The notes beneath the pieces were generated by a model. That model searched no databases. It worked only from the letters and a program-made list of their open reading frames with translations, and was not told the DNA's origin. A program made the translations under genes and the position numbers. Of a DNA stretch of 64,000 nt, positions 42,156-51,851 are shown piece after piece. Every line of letters starts with the position of its first letter. Position 1 is the stretch's first letter. The stretch lies in NCBI RefSeq assembly GCF_009720485.1, contig NZ_CP045245.1, forward strand, positions 868,001 through 932,000, in the 5' to 3' direction. The stretch is from Cellulomonas sp. JZ18. GTDB taxonomy: Bacteria; Actinomycetota; Actinomycetes; Actinomycetales; Cellulomonadaceae.

Positions 42156-43025
42156 TCAGGCGGCCAGGCCGAGCCCCAGCAGGACCCCGAGGGCGAGCTC
42201 GAGCGCGCCCGTGCCGCCGAGCACCGGGACGAGCGCGATCCCGCGCGCACCGAGCAGCACCACGGCGGCGAGCACGGTGGCGGGGGCCAGCAGCACCAGG
42301 ACCAGCAGCGACCACGGCGCGGCGAACGCGCACGTGGCGGCGAGCAGCACCGGCAGCACGACGAGGACGGCGTACACGCGCCGCGCCCGGTGCTCGCCGA
42401 GGCGCACCGCGAGGGTGCGCTTGCCCACCAGCGCGTCCGTCGGCACGTCCCGCAGGTTGTTCGCCATGAGCAGCGCGCACGCCACCAGCCCCACGGCGAC
42501 GGCGCCGACCACGGCCGGCCACGAGACCCGTCCCGCCTGCGTGTAGGTCGTGCCGAGCACCGCGACGAGGCCGAAGAACACGAAGACGCCGACCTCGCCG
42601 AGACCGCGGTACCCGTAGGGCCGCCGGCCGCCCGTGTACGTCCATGCCGCGACGACGGCGAGCGCGCCGACCGCGAGCAGCCACCACGCGCCCGAGAGCG
42701 CGACGAGCCACGCACCGAGCAGCGCGGCGACACCGAACGCGACGAACGCGGCCGCGCGCACCTGGCCGGGCCGTGCGGCGCCCGACGCGGTGAGGCGGCG
42801 CGGCCCGACGCGGTCGACGTCGGTGCCGCGCACGCCGTCGGAGTAGTCGTTCGCGTAGTTCACGCCGACCTGCAGGGCGAGCGCGACGCCCGCCGCGAGC
42901 AGCGCGCGGCCCGGGTGCGCCTCGCCGAGCTGGGCGGCGGCACCCGTGCCGACGAGGACGGGGGCCACCGCGGCCGGCAGCGTGCGGGGACGCGCACCGG
43001 CGAGCCAGTCGGACGTGGAGGCCAC
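42156..43025 (-). CDS. menA: 1,4-dihydroxy-2-naphthoate polyprenyltransferase
   Basis: MenA, a membrane prenyltransferase of the UbiA superfamily, attaches the polyprenyl tail to 1,4-dihydroxy-2-naphthoate to give demethylmenaquinone. The 289-residue protein has about eight helices, the first prenyl-diphosphate site GVNYANDYSDGVRGTD and the second LLMANNLRDVPTDALVGKRT, each with Asp residues that hold Mg2+. It opens with DWLAGARPRTLPAAVAPVLVG, typical of MenA. The GTG at 43025 has AGGAG upstream. It lies 71 bases after menE on the same strand, so the two are probably co-transcribed. Confidence 0.95.
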   Translation of the reverse strand: MASTSDWLAGARPRTLPAAVAPVLVGTGAAAQLGEAHPGRALLAAGVALALQVGVNYANDYSDGVRGTDVDRVGPRRLTASGAARPGQVRAAAFVAFGVAALLGAWLVALSGAWWLLAVGALAVVAAWTYTGGRRPYGYRGLGEVGVFVFFGLVAVLGTTYTQAGRVSWPAVVGAVAVGLVACALLMANNLRDVPTDALVGKRTLAVRLGEHRARRVYAVLVVLPVLLAATCAFAAPWSLLVLVLLAPATVLAAVVLLGARGIALVPVLGGTGALELALGVLLGLGLAA

Positions 43026-43096
43026 TCGTGCTCCTGAGGGGTCGGGGAGGGCGCGCGGCCCGGGGCGGACGGGGAGGGACCTGCGGGCGGCCGCGG

Positions 43097-44272
43097 TCAC
43101 GGCGTGGCGGGGCCCGGCGGGTGGTGGTTCATGCGCTCGGTGGCGGTGCGCGCCACGGCGCGCCGGTCCGGCTTGCCGGGCCCGCGCAGCGGCAGGGCGT
43201 CCACCACGAGCACCTGGCGGGGTGCGCTCGCGGGCCCGAGCACCGCGGCGACCGACGAGCGCAGCTCGACGAGCGACGGCTGCGCGCCGCCCTCGGTGAC
43301 GACGACGGCGACCACCGACTGCCCCCAGTGCTGGTCGGGGACGCCCACGACGCACACCTCCCGCACGAGCGGGTGCGCCGCGACGACCTCCTCCACGGCG
43401 AGGGGGTCCACCTTGACGCCTCCCGTCACGAGGACGTCGTCGAGGCGCCCGAGCACGTGCAGCAGCCCGTCGTCGAGCCGGCCCCGGTCGGCGGTGCGCA
43501 GCCAGCGCCGGCCGCGCACGTCGACGAACGTCGTCGCGTCGAGGTCGGGCCGTCCCAGGTAGCCGGCCGCCAGGACGGGGCCGGCGAGCCAGACGCGCTG
43601 CTCCGCGTCGACCGCCACGTCGACGCCGTCGAGCGGCTGCCCGTCGTAGACGCAGCCGCCGCACGACTCCGTCATGCCGTACGTCGTGACGACGCGGACG
43701 CCGGCCTCCCGGGCGCGCGCCAGCAGGGTCGGCGAGGCGGCGGCACCGCCCACCAGCACCGCGTCGAGCGAGCGGGCCGCGGCGACGGCGTCGGCGTCGT
43801 CGAGCACGCGCACGAGCTGGGTCGGCACGAGCGACGTGTAGTACGGCCCGTCGCCGGTGCGCAGCGCCCGCACGGCGTCGGTGAAGCCCGCGGGCCGGAA
43901 CGGGCCGGGGGCGAGCGTCGTGAGGTCGCGGCCGGCGAGCAGGGCGCGCACGACGACCTGCAGTCCGGCGACGTGGTGCACCGGCAGCGCGAGGAGCCAC
44001 GAGCCGTGCCCGCCGAGGCGCCGCGCCGTGGCCTCCGCGGACGCGCGCAGGGCGTCCGCGGTGAGCATGACGTCGCGCGGCCGCCCGGTGGAGCCCGACG
44101 TGCGGACGACGACGGCCACGTCGGCCGGCACGCGTGCGCCGGCGCCCGGGGGTGCCCCGGGCCCGTCCGCGTCGAGCGCGCGGACCGCCGGCCCGTCGCC
44201 CGCGAGGGCTGCGGGCAGGGACGCCAGGAGGGACCCCGCCTGCGCGGGGACGTCACGCAGCGCCCGGTCCAC
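43097..44272 (-). CDS. menE: o-Succinylbenzoate-CoA ligase
   Basis: MenE activates o-succinylbenzoate with ATP and CoA in menaquinone synthesis. It is a short (391-residue) ANL-family adenylating enzyme, the compact form normal for actinobacterial MenE. The AMP-binding loop is VVVRTSGSTGRPRDVML (about residue 53), followed by LLALPVHHVAGLQVVVRALL, VTTYGMTESCGGCVYDG (motif A5), LRTADRGRLDDGLLHVLGR (A7 and A8) and the C-terminal lysine in PLRGPGKPDRRAVA. The family is broad, but its position between menA and the other men genes supports this substrate. The GTG at 44272 is a weak but best-placed start. Confidence 0.92.
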   Translation of the reverse strand: MDRALRDVPAQAGSLLASLPAALAGDGPAVRALDADGPGAPPGAGARVPADVAVVVRTSGSTGRPRDVMLTADALRASAEATARRLGGHGSWLLALPVHHVAGLQVVVRALLAGRDLTTLAPGPFRPAGFTDAVRALRTGDGPYYTSLVPTQLVRVLDDADAVAAARSLDAVLVGGAAASPTLLARAREAGVRVVTTYGMTESCGGCVYDGQPLDGVDVAVDAEQRVWLAGPVLAAGYLGRPDLDATTFVDVRGRRWLRTADRGRLDDGLLHVLGRLDDVLVTGGVKVDPLAVEEVVAAHPLVREVCVVGVPDQHWGQSVVAVVVTEGGAQPSLVELRSSVAAVLGPASAPRQVLVVDALPLRGPGKPDRRAVARTATERMNHHPPGPATP

Positions 44273-44447
44273 GCGCCCAGCCTAGGCCCGGGGTGGCGTC
44301 GGCCGACCTGCGGGCGCCGCGCCGTAGAGTGTCGCGCGGTCCCGGGGCGCCCCGGCGCCGGTGCGCGCCGCGTGCCGGCACCGCGACGGGCGCCCGCGGG
44401 GGACGCGGGACGCAGCGGCCACGGGCCGCCCGAGGAGTGGAGCACGC

Positions 44448-45557
44448 ATGGCACGCACGACCGCGACGGCAGGGCACCCGCGCGAGGCCCGCGCACGGGC
44501 GGGCGCGGCCCGGTCCCGCGTCGCCGCCCTCGTCGCGGTGGCCGCGTCGCTCGCCGTGGCGGCCTGCGGCGCACCGGCGACGAGCGAGCAGCCCCCGCCC
44601 GTGACGCAGCGTCCGACGATCGCACCCGCCAAGGCGCCGGCCCCCGCGCCCGAGGTCCCGCCGACGTGGCCGCTGACCGGTGTCGCCGGCACGCCCGACC
44701 CGCGCCCCGCCCTGGCCGTGAAGATCGAGAACACCGCCGTCGCGCGCCCGCAGTCGGGTCTGGAGCAGGCGGACGTCGTCTGGGAGACGATCGTCGAGTT
44801 CGAGGTCTCGCGGCTCATCGCGGTGTTCCACTCGCAGGTGCCGGAGGAGGTCGGACCGATCCGCTCCGTGCGGCCGATGGACCCGGTCGTGCTCGCGCCG
44901 ACCGGGGGCATGCTCGTCTTCTCGGGCGGGCAGCCCGGCATCCTCGACCTGGTCGCGCGCTCCGGCCTGCAGACCGTCTCGCACGACGCCGGGGCGCCGG
45001 GCCTGTACCGCGTGCGCGGACGGTCGGCGCCGCACAACGTCTACGGCAGCCCGGCGACCTGGTGGGGCATCGCGGAGGCGGGCCGCACCGCACCGGCCGA
45101 GCAGTTCGCGTTCGCCCGCCGGCCCGAGCACGCGACGGCCGTCGTCGCCGGCACACCCGCCTCGACGCTCGCGTTCCGCCTGTCCGGCCAGTCCCGTCCG
45201 TCCTGGACGTGGGACGGCGGCACCGGCACGTGGCTGCGCTCCGAGGGGGGCGCGCCCGCGACCGCGGCGACGGGTGCACGCCTGTCGGCCGTGAACGTCG
45301 TCTCCGTCACCGCACCGCACCCGAACACGTCCTTCGGCGCCCAGGGAGGGGCGGCGGTCCCGACCTACGACCTCGTCGGCGAGGGCGACGGGGTCCTGGC
45401 GACCGGCGGCCGAACCGTGCCGGTGCGCTGGCGCAAGGACGCCGAGGACCAGCCGCTGCGCCTCTTCCTCGCCGACGGCACGCCGGCCCGGCTCGCCCCG
45501 GGCAGCACGTGGGTCGAGCTCGTGCCCGCCGGCTCCGGCTCGCTCACGGTCTCCTGA
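44448..45557 (+). CDS. DUF3048 lipoprotein (YerB-like)
   Basis: A 369-residue exported lipoprotein. The signal segment ends with a lipobox, SLAVAAC (Cys40). A Pro/Ala linker follows, then the DUF3048 region: ALAVKIENTAVARPQSGLEQ, ADVVWETIVEFEVSRLIAVF, EEVGPIRSVRPMDPVVL and the conserved middle HNVYGSPATWWGIAE, ending in a DUF3048 C-terminal part with VPVRWRKDAEDQPLRLF. Related YerB of Bacillus has no firmly known role; structure suggests ligand or wall binding. The ATG at 44448 is preceded by GAGGAG at a slightly long distance. It is divergent from menE and unrelated to it by function. Confidence 0.9.
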   Translation: MARTTATAGHPREARARAGAARSRVAALVAVAASLAVAACGAPATSEQPPPVTQRPTIAPAKAPAPAPEVPPTWPLTGVAGTPDPRPALAVKIENTAVARPQSGLEQADVVWETIVEFEVSRLIAVFHSQVPEEVGPIRSVRPMDPVVLAPTGGMLVFSGGQPGILDLVARSGLQTVSHDAGAPGLYRVRGRSAPHNVYGSPATWWGIAEAGRTAPAEQFAFARRPEHATAVVAGTPASTLAFRLSGQSRPSWTWDGGTGTWLRSEGGAPATAATGARLSAVNVVSVTAPHPNTSFGAQGGAAVPTYDLVGEGDGVLATGGRTVPVRWRKDAEDQPLRLFLADGTPARLAPGSTWVELVPAGSGSLTVS

Positions 45558-45718
45558 CCCTGCCCGCACCCGGGTGGCGGCAGACCGCGGGCTGACGTCC
45601 CCGTGCGGGCGTCCGCCCTGCGGTGGACGTCCGCCCGCCCGCAGACGCACGCCGTGCCGCCCGGGTCCGGTCCCGCGGGCCGACGCCGCGGACGGGGGCC
45701 GCGGCGGACGCTGGTGCC

Positions 45719-45928
45719 ATGACCACGACCGTCCCGCACCGCACCCCGTCCGCACCCCGCGCCCTGCCGCCGGCCCGCCGCGAGCCGCTCGGCGTGCACG
45801 AGGACCGCTCGCTGCGCTCGGCCGTCGCCGTCGTCGCCGCGGGCCTCGTGCTCGTCGCGCTCCTCGTGGGCGGCGGCGCGCTCGTGGCGACCGCCGTCGA
45901 CCTGGCGTCCTGGCTCTCGGCCGGCTGA
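45719..45928 (+). CDS. Short single-helix membrane peptide
   Basis: A 69-residue protein with an N-terminal basic, Pro-rich part (about 1-32) and one membrane helix (SAVAVVAAGLVLVALLVGGG, about 34-55). The ATG at 45719 is the only likely start, but I see no strong ribosome site. I do not recognise it. It lies between a DUF3048 gene and the convergent menB; its size, codon bias and clean helix make it plausible but unproven. Confidence 0.45.
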   Translation: MTTTVPHRTPSAPRALPPARREPLGVHEDRSLRSAVAVVAAGLVLVALLVGGGALVATAVDLASWLSAG

Positions 45929-45947
45929 CGGCGGCGGCCCCCGCCGC

Positions 45948-46931
45948 TCAGTACGCGTAGGGGAAGCCGGACCAGTCGGGCTCGCGCCGCTGCAGGAACG
46001 CGTCGCGGCCCTCGACCGCCTCGTCCGTCATGTAGGCCAGCCGGGTCGCCTCGCCCGCGAACACCTGCTGCCCGGCGAGCCCGTCGTCCGCCAGGTTGAA
46101 CGCGAACTTGAGCATGCGGATCGCCTGCGGCGACTTCGTCGCGATGACGCGGGCGTACTCCAGCCCCGCCTCCTCGATCTCGTCGTGCGGCACGACGTCG
46201 TTCACGGCGCCCCACGCGTACGCCTGCTCCGCCGAGTACTCGCGGGCCAGGAAGAAGATCTCCCGCGCCCGCTTCTGGCCGACCTGCCGGGCGAGGAGGG
46301 CCGAGCCGTACCCGCCGTCGAACGAGCCGACGTTCGCGTCGGTCTGCATGAACCGCGCGTGCTCGCGGCTGGCGATCGTCAGGTCCGCGACCACGTGCAG
46401 CGAGTGCCCGCCGCCGGCGGCCCAGCCGTTGACGAGCGCGACGACGACCTTCGGCATGGTGCGGATGAGCCGCTGCACCTCGAGGACGTGCAGGCGCCCG
46501 GCGCGGGCCGGGTCGATGGCCTCCGCGGTCTCGCCCTGCGCGTACCGGTAGCCGTCGCGGCCGCGGATGCGCTGGTCGCCGCCGGAGCAGAACGACCAGA
46601 CCCCGTCCTTGGGGCTCGGCCCGTTGCCGGTGAGCAGGACCGTCCCGACGTCGGAGGTGGTCCGCGCGTGGTCCAGCACGGCGTACAGCTCGTCGACGGT
46701 GTGGGGCCGGAACGCGTTGCGCACCTCGGGCCGGGCGAACGCGACCCGCACGACCGGCAGGTCCCGCGCCCGCGCGCCTGCGGCGGCCTCGTCCTGCGTG
46801 GGACGCGCGTGCCCCCGGTGGTAGGTGATGTCGGTGAGGTGCTCGAACCCCTCCACCGTGCGCCAGCGCGCGGGGTCGAAGGTGTCGGAGACGCGTGCCG
46901 GCAGAGGTGCCGGTCCGGCCGGTGCGGTCAC
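45948..46931 (-). CDS. menB: 1,4-dihydroxy-2-naphthoyl-CoA synthase
   Basis: MenB closes the second ring of the naphthoquinone by Dieckmann-type condensation of o-succinylbenzoyl-CoA. It is a crotonase-fold enzyme. The 327-residue protein shows the oxyanion-hole segments VRNAFRPHTVDEL and WSFCSGGDQRIRG, the core VALVNGWAAGGGHSLHVVAD, FMQTDANVGSFDGGYGSALL with the catalytic Asp, and the C-terminal EGRDAFLQRREPDWSGFPYAY found in all MenB. It is a little longer than the Escherichia coli enzyme (285) owing to N-terminal extension, as in mycobacteria. It is divergent from menC with 67 bases between them. Confidence 0.96.
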   Translation of the reverse strand: MTAPAGPAPLPARVSDTFDPARWRTVEGFEHLTDITYHRGHARPTQDEAAAGARARDLPVVRVAFARPEVRNAFRPHTVDELYAVLDHARTTSDVGTVLLTGNGPSPKDGVWSFCSGGDQRIRGRDGYRYAQGETAEAIDPARAGRLHVLEVQRLIRTMPKVVVALVNGWAAGGGHSLHVVADLTIASREHARFMQTDANVGSFDGGYGSALLARQVGQKRAREIFFLAREYSAEQAYAWGAVNDVVPHDEIEEAGLEYARVIATKSPQAIRMLKFAFNLADDGLAGQQVFAGEATRLAYMTDEAVEGRDAFLQRREPDWSGFPYAY

Positions 46932-46998
46932 GCGGCCACCCTAGCCGCGGCCCGCCGCACGTCCGGCACCGCGCCCGGGGCCCACCTAGCCTGGGCGG

Positions 46999-47958
46999 GT
47001 GCTGACCGGTGCCGACGACGTCCGCGTGTGGTCCGTCCCCCTGCGCACACGCTTCCGCGGCCTCGTCCGCCGCGACGGCGTGCTGCTGCGCGGTGCGGCG
47101 GGCTGGGCGGAGTTCAGCCCCTTCTGGGACTACGACGACGCCGCGGCCGTGCGCTGGTGGCGGGCGGCGCGCGAGGCGGCGGACGAGGGGTGGCCGGCGC
47201 CGCTGCGCACGCACGTGCCCGTCAACGTGACGGTGCCCGCGGTCGGCCCGGAGCAGGCCCACCGCATCGTCACGGGCTCGCGCGGCTGCCGGACGGCCAA
47301 GGTGAAGGTGGCCGAGCCCGGGCAGGACCCGCGCGAGGACGAGGCGCGCCTGGAGGCCGTGCGGGACGCGCTCGGCCCCGACGGCGCCGTCCGCGTCGAC
47401 GCGAACACCGCGTGGGACGTCGACACCGCGGTGACGCGCCTCGCCGCGCTGGACCGCGCCGCCGGCGGCCTGGAGTACGCGGAGCAGCCCGTGCCGGGGG
47501 TCGAGGACCTCGCGGCGCTGCGCCGGCGCACGCACGTGCCGCTCGCCGCCGACGAGGCCGTGCGCCGCTCGGACGACCCGCTGGCGGTCGCACGGCGGGC
47601 CGCGGCGGACGTCGTCGTGCTCAAGGTCCAGCCGCTCGGCGGCGTGCGCGCGTGCCTGCGCCTGGCCGAGGAGCTCGGGCTGCCGGTCGTCGTGTCGTCC
47701 GCGCTCGAGTCGTCGGTCGGCCTGGCCGCGGGGCTGGCGCTGGCCGCGGCGCTCCCGGAGCTGCCGTACGCGTGCGGGCTCGCGACGGCGCAGCTGCTCG
47801 CCGCCGACCTCGTCGACGACCCGCTGCTGCCCCGCGACGGCGCCATCGAGGTCCGCCGGCCGGAGCCCGCGCCGCACCTCGTCGCCGCCGCCGCCGCCGA
47901 CCCCGGGCTCGCGGCCCGCTGGGAGGGGCGGCTGACGACCGTCCGGGCTCGGGCATGA
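46999..47958 (+). CDS. menC: o-Succinylbenzoate synthase
   Basis: MenC dehydrates SHCHC to o-succinylbenzoate; it is an enolase-superfamily enzyme. The 319-residue protein has the capping domain start VWSVPLRTRFRGLVRRDG, the general base lysine in TAKVKVAEPGQ, and metal ligands Asp in AVRVDANTAWDVDTA, Glu in LEYAEQPVPGVEDLA and Asp in VPLAADEAVR, followed by VVLKVQPLGG and VVVSSALESSVGL. All catalytic residues appear present. The stop overlaps the likely menD start (ATGA). GTG 46999 is the only reasonable start. Confidence 0.95.
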   Translation: MLTGADDVRVWSVPLRTRFRGLVRRDGVLLRGAAGWAEFSPFWDYDDAAAVRWWRAAREAADEGWPAPLRTHVPVNVTVPAVGPEQAHRIVTGSRGCRTAKVKVAEPGQDPREDEARLEAVRDALGPDGAVRVDANTAWDVDTAVTRLAALDRAAGGLEYAEQPVPGVEDLAALRRRTHVPLAADEAVRRSDDPLAVARRAAADVVVLKVQPLGGVRACLRLAEELGLPVVVSSALESSVGLAAGLALAAALPELPYACGLATAQLLAADLVDDPLLPRDGAIEVRRPEPAPHLVAAAAADPGLAARWEGRLTTVRARA

Positions 47959-49870
47959 TGACGGCCGTGACGCCCGGCCCCGACGACGACGCCCGCACCG
48001 CCCCCGACCCGGGGCCCCGGCCGTCGTCGCGGCGCGCGTGCTCGTGCAGGCGCTCGCGGCGCTCGGGGTGCGCGACGTGGTCCTGGCGCCCGGCTCGCGC
48101 AGCGCCCCGCTGGCGTACGCGCTCGCGGACGCCGCCCGGCCCGAGGCGGAGCGGCCCCGCGGTGCGCCGGCGCTGCGGCTGCACGTGCGCGTCGACGAGC
48201 GCTCCGCCGGGTTCCTCGCGCTCGGCCTGGCGAAGGCCTCCGCGCACCCGCCGGCCGCGGGGGAGCCGGCGCCGGTCGCGGCCCGGCCGGTCGCCGTCGT
48301 GACCACGTCGGGCACCGCCGTCGCGAACCTGCACCCCGCGGTGCTCGAGGCCCACCACGCGGGCCTGCCCCTCGTGCTCCTCACGGCCGACCGCCCCCAC
48401 GAGCTGCGCGGCACGGGGGCCAACCAGACCACCGAGCAGGCACGCGTGTTCGGCGAGGCCGTCCGCCTCGCGGTCGACGTCCCCGCGCCGACGGGACGGC
48501 CGGGGGAGGACCGCGACCTGCGGCGCGTGGTCTCGCGCGCGCTCGCGGCCGCGACGGGTGCGCGGTCGGGTGACCCCGGTCCCGTGCACCTGGACCTGGC
48601 GTACCGCGACCCGCTCGTGCCGGACGGCGCCCCGTGGCCGGCCCCCTCCGACGCCGGGCTGTCCCACGTCGCGCCGCGTCACGTGCCCGCCGAGCCGGTG
48701 GAGCCGCTCACCGGCGAGGTCCCGCTCGTCACGACGGCGGCCGCGGAGCCGGCGGGGGACGCCGTCCGGCCCACCCGCCGGTCGCGCGGGCCCGTGCCGA
48801 CGGTCGTCGTCGCGGGCGACGGTGCGGGACCGGCCGCGCGCCGGCTCGCCGAGGCGAACGGCTGGCCCCTGCTCGCCGAGCCGTCCTCCGGGGCGCGCCA
48901 GGGGCCGACGGCCATCGCCGCGTACCGGCTGCTGCTGGGCGAGGAGCGGCTCGGCGGGCGGGTGGGGCGCGTGGTCGTCCTCGGCCGGCCGACCCTCTCG
49001 CGGCCGGTGCACCGGCTGCTGGCACGCGCCGACGTCGAGGTCGTCGTGGTCGCGCCGCGCGGCACCGAGTGGCCCGACGCGGACCGCAACGCCGCCCAGG
49101 TCCTGCTCGAGGTCCCGCCGCGGATGCGGCAGGGGCGGGCGGGTGCGCCCGCGGGGTGGCTCGACGCATGGAGGGCCGCGGACGCGGCGGCGGGAGCGGC
49201 GGTCGACGCCCTGCTGGACGTCCCGCAGGACGCCCCCCGGTCGCGCTCGGGGACCCGGGTGACGGGTCCCGCGCTCGCGCGCGCGGTCGCCGCCGCGAGC
49301 CTGCCGGCCGACGTGCTCGTGGTGGGCGCGTCCAACCCGGTGCGCGACCTCGACCTGGTCGCCCGCTGGGACGTGGCCCCGCTCGTGCTGGCCAACCGCG
49401 GCCTGGCGGGCATCGACGGGACGGTCTCGACGGCGACAGGGGTCGCGCTCGCGCTGCCGCGCCGACGCGTGCGCGCCTACCTGGGCGACCTCACGTTCCT
49501 GCACGACGTGGGCGGTCTGCTGCGCGGCCCGCTCGAGCACGCGGTCGACCTGCAGCTCGTCGTGGGCAACGACGACGGCGGGTCGGTGTTCGCGACGCTC
49601 GAGCACGGTGCCGCCGAGCACGCCGACGTCTTCGAGCGCGTGTTCGGCACGCCCCACGGGGTGGACCTGGCGGCGCTGTGCGCGGCGTACGGCGTGCGGC
49701 ACACCCGCGTCGTCGACGCCGAGGGGCTGCTGCCCGCGCTGGCCGCGCCCGGGACCGGTGTGAGCGTCGTCGAGGTCCGCGTCGACCGGGCGCAGCGCCG
49801 CGCGCTGGGCGAGCGCGTCGCCGCCGACGTCACCGCCGCCGTGCGCGCCGCCCTCGACGCCCGCACCTGA
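47955..49870 (+). CDS. menD: SEPHCHC synthase, frame broken at 48011-48014
   Basis: MenD is a thiamine diphosphate enzyme that joins 2-oxoglutarate to isochorismate. The main frame, from GTG 48038, gives VLVQALAALGVRDVVLAPGS, SGTAVANLHPAVLEAHHAG, GTGANQTTEQARVFGEAVRL, ASNPVRDLDLVARWD, ANRGLAGIDGTVSTATGVAL and the ThDP/Mg2+ block GDLTFLHDVGGL...VVGNDDGGSVF. The natural N-terminus, starting at ATG 47955 and overlapping menC, is in another frame; one added G in GGGG at 48011-48014 joins them as ...PDPGAPAVVAARVLVQAL. The full protein would be about 638 residues. If the bases are right, initiation at 48038 would drop about 28 residues, and the first helix would be shortened. Confidence 0.93.
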
Positions 49871-49983
49871 CGCACCGGGCGCGTGGCGTCCTGCGTCCCG
49901 TGGACGTCCAGGGACTTCCCAGCCGCTCGGGAGGCCCGTCCCAGCGCCAGGGGTTGGAATGGAGGCCGACAAGGAGGCAGCCC

Positions 49984-51615
49984 ATGACCACCAGCCCGGA
50001 GCAGCCGCGACCCGGCGGCGCCCACCCGCAGGACCACCCCACCCAGCCGCTCGCCCCGACGGGCGCCACGCAGCCGCTGCCCGCGCAGGCCCCCGCGGCC
50101 CCGGGCGCGCCGGCGGCCGCCGACCCCGCGCAGCCGCACGCCGCGCAGCCGCACGCCGCGCAGCCGCACGCCGCGCAGCCGCAGGGCCCCCAGCGCCTCT
50201 CGCCCGCCCAGGAGTGGGCGCGCTGGGACGCCGCCCAGCGCGAGCGCCGCGCCGCGCAGCAGCAGGCGGCCGCACCGTCGACGGCGGGTCCGCACGCGGG
50301 TGCCGGGGGCGGCGGCGCCGGTACCGGTGTCCCGGGGGACCCGTGGGCCGCCTCGCCGTCGGGCCCGAGCGCGTCCGAGCGCCGCCGTCGCCGTCCCTGG
50401 GTGTGGGCGACCGCGGGCGTCGTCGCCGGTGTGCTGGTCGGTGGCGGGGTCGTCGCCGGTGTCGCGCTGGACGACGGCGGACCCGCGGCGCGCAACGAGC
50501 GCAGCGCGTCCCTGGCCGACATCGGGCGCACGACGACGGACGAGGTGCCGGTCGCCGGCTCCTCGGCGGACGACCCGGACTGGCAGGCCGTCGCGGCGGC
50601 CGTGCGCGCCTCCGTCGTGGCGATCGACGTGCGGACCGACTCCAGCGGGTCGCAGGGCTCCGGGGTGATCGTCGACGACGACGCGCACGTGGTGACGAAC
50701 AACCACGTCGTCTCCGCCGCGGCCCAGGGCGGGGCCGTCACGGTGACGCTCACCGACGGCCGGATCTTCGAGGCGACCGTCGTCGGCACGGACGTGGCCA
50801 CGGACCTCGCGGTCCTGCGCATCGAGGACGCGCCCGGCGACCTGCAGGCGGCCGCGCTGGGCGACTCCGACGAGGTGGTGGTCGGCGAGCCCGTCATGGC
50901 CGTCGGCAACCCGCTCGGCCTGGCCAACACGGTCACCACCGGCATCGTCTCGGCGCTCGACCGACCGGTCTCCACGCAGGAGGACGCGCGCAGCGAGGCC
51001 GCGGTGACCAACGCCATCCAGATCGACGCGGCGGTCAACCCCGGCAACTCCGGCGGCCCGCTGTTCGACGCGCAGGGGCGGGTCATCGGCATCACGTCCT
51101 CGATCGCGACGCTGTCGCAGCAGTCGGGCTCGATCGGCCTCGGCTTCGCGATCCCCGTCAACCTGACGAAGAACATCGCGTCGCAGCTGATCGAGGACGG
51201 TCAGGCGGAGCACGCGTTCCTGGGCGTGACGATGAGCGACGGCACCGCGACGGCGGACGGCGTGACGCGCCGCGGCGCCGTCGTCCAGACCGTGCAGGAG
51301 GGGTCGCCCGCCGCGGCCGGCGGTCTGCAGCCGGAGGACGTCATCGTGGCCATCGGCGACGACCCGGTCGGCGGGGCGGAGTCGCTGACGGCGTTCGTGC
51401 GGTCGCTGTCGTCCGGTGACGACGTGACGCTCACGGTCGTGCGCGGCGGCGAGACCCGCGAGGTCGACGTGACGCTCTCGACCCGGCCCGACACGCTGAC
51501 GACGGACCCCGAGCAGCAGGACGGGCAGCCCGACCCGGGCCAGGGCGGCGGCTTCCCGGGCGACCTGACGCCCGAGCAGCTGTGGGAGTGGTTCCAGCAG
51601 CAGCAGGGCCGCTGA
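49984..51615 (+). CDS. HtrA-family membrane serine protease with PDZ domain
   Basis: A 543-residue trypsin-like protease of the DegP/HtrA (PepD) type, probably degrading misfolded proteins outside the membrane. Residues 1-135 are a cytoplasmic, Pro/Ala/Gln-rich region containing four PHAAQ-like repeats; one helix follows at 138-161 (WVWATAGVVAGVLVGGGVVA). The catalytic triad is His241 in TNNHVV, Asp274 in ATDLAVLRI and Ser356 in NPGNSGGPLFD. A PDZ domain covers about 395-490 (FLGVTMSDGTATADG, SPAAAGGLQPEDVIVAIGDD). The tail is Gln/Gly-rich and ends LWEWFQQQQGR. AAGGAGG directly upstream of ATG 49984 makes the start certain. The long cytoplasmic part is typical of actinobacteria. Confidence 0.94.
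   Translation: MTTSPEQPRPGGAHPQDHPTQPLAPTGATQPLPAQAPAAPGAPAAADPAQPHAAQPHAAQPHAAQPQGPQRLSPAQEWARWDAAQRERRAAQQQAAAPSTAGPHAGAGGGGAGTGVPGDPWAASPSGPSASERRRRRPWVWATAGVVAGVLVGGGVVAGVALDDGGPAARNERSASLADIGRTTTDEVPVAGSSADDPDWQAVAAAVRASVVAIDVRTDSSGSQGSGVIVDDDAHVVTNNHVVSAAAQGGAVTVTLTDGRIFEATVVGTDVATDLAVLRIEDAPGDLQAAALGDSDEVVVGEPVMAVGNPLGLANTVTTGIVSALDRPVSTQEDARSEAAVTNAIQIDAAVNPGNSGGPLFDAQGRVIGITSSIATLSQQSGSIGLGFAIPVNLTKNIASQLIEDGQAEHAFLGVTMSDGTATADGVTRRGAVVQTVQEGSPAAAGGLQPEDVIVAIGDDPVGGAESLTAFVRSLSSGDDVTLTVVRGGETREVDVTLSTRPDTLTTDPEQQDGQPDPGQGGGFPGDLTPEQLWEWFQQQQGR
50128..50187 (+). repeat. Four 15-bp tandem repeats in the HtrA N-terminal region
   Basis: Three identical units GCGCAGCCGCACGCC (50128, 50143, 50158) and a fourth with changes (50173) encode the pentapeptide AQPHA repeatedly. 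Confidence 0.9.
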
Positions 51616-51704
51616 CCGACCCGGCAGGGGCGGCCGGCCGCGCACCCGCGGCCCGCCGCCCCTGCCCGTCGCCGCCCCTGCCCGTCGCCGCCCCCTTCGG
51701 ACGG

Positions 51705-51740
51705 CGAGGGCCCGTCGTGGGACTCCACGGCGGGCCCTCG
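51705..51740. terminator. Hairpin terminator after the HtrA gene
   Basis: CGAGGGCCCGTCGTGG (51705-51720) and CCACGGCGGGCCCTCG (51725-51740) pair with one mismatch around a four-base loop. The segment between the htrA stop and this hairpin holds two and a half copies of a 16-base repeat (GCCCCTGCCCGTCGCC). Confidence 0.75.
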
Positions 51741-51851
51741 TGCGTCCGGCGTGCGCACCCGGCCCTCCGCCACCCCCGCCCACCCCCTCCGTCGAGCGGG
51801 CGCGCTCGCGGGAACACCGCCGCGCTCGTGGGCCGGGGCCGTCTGGGCGGG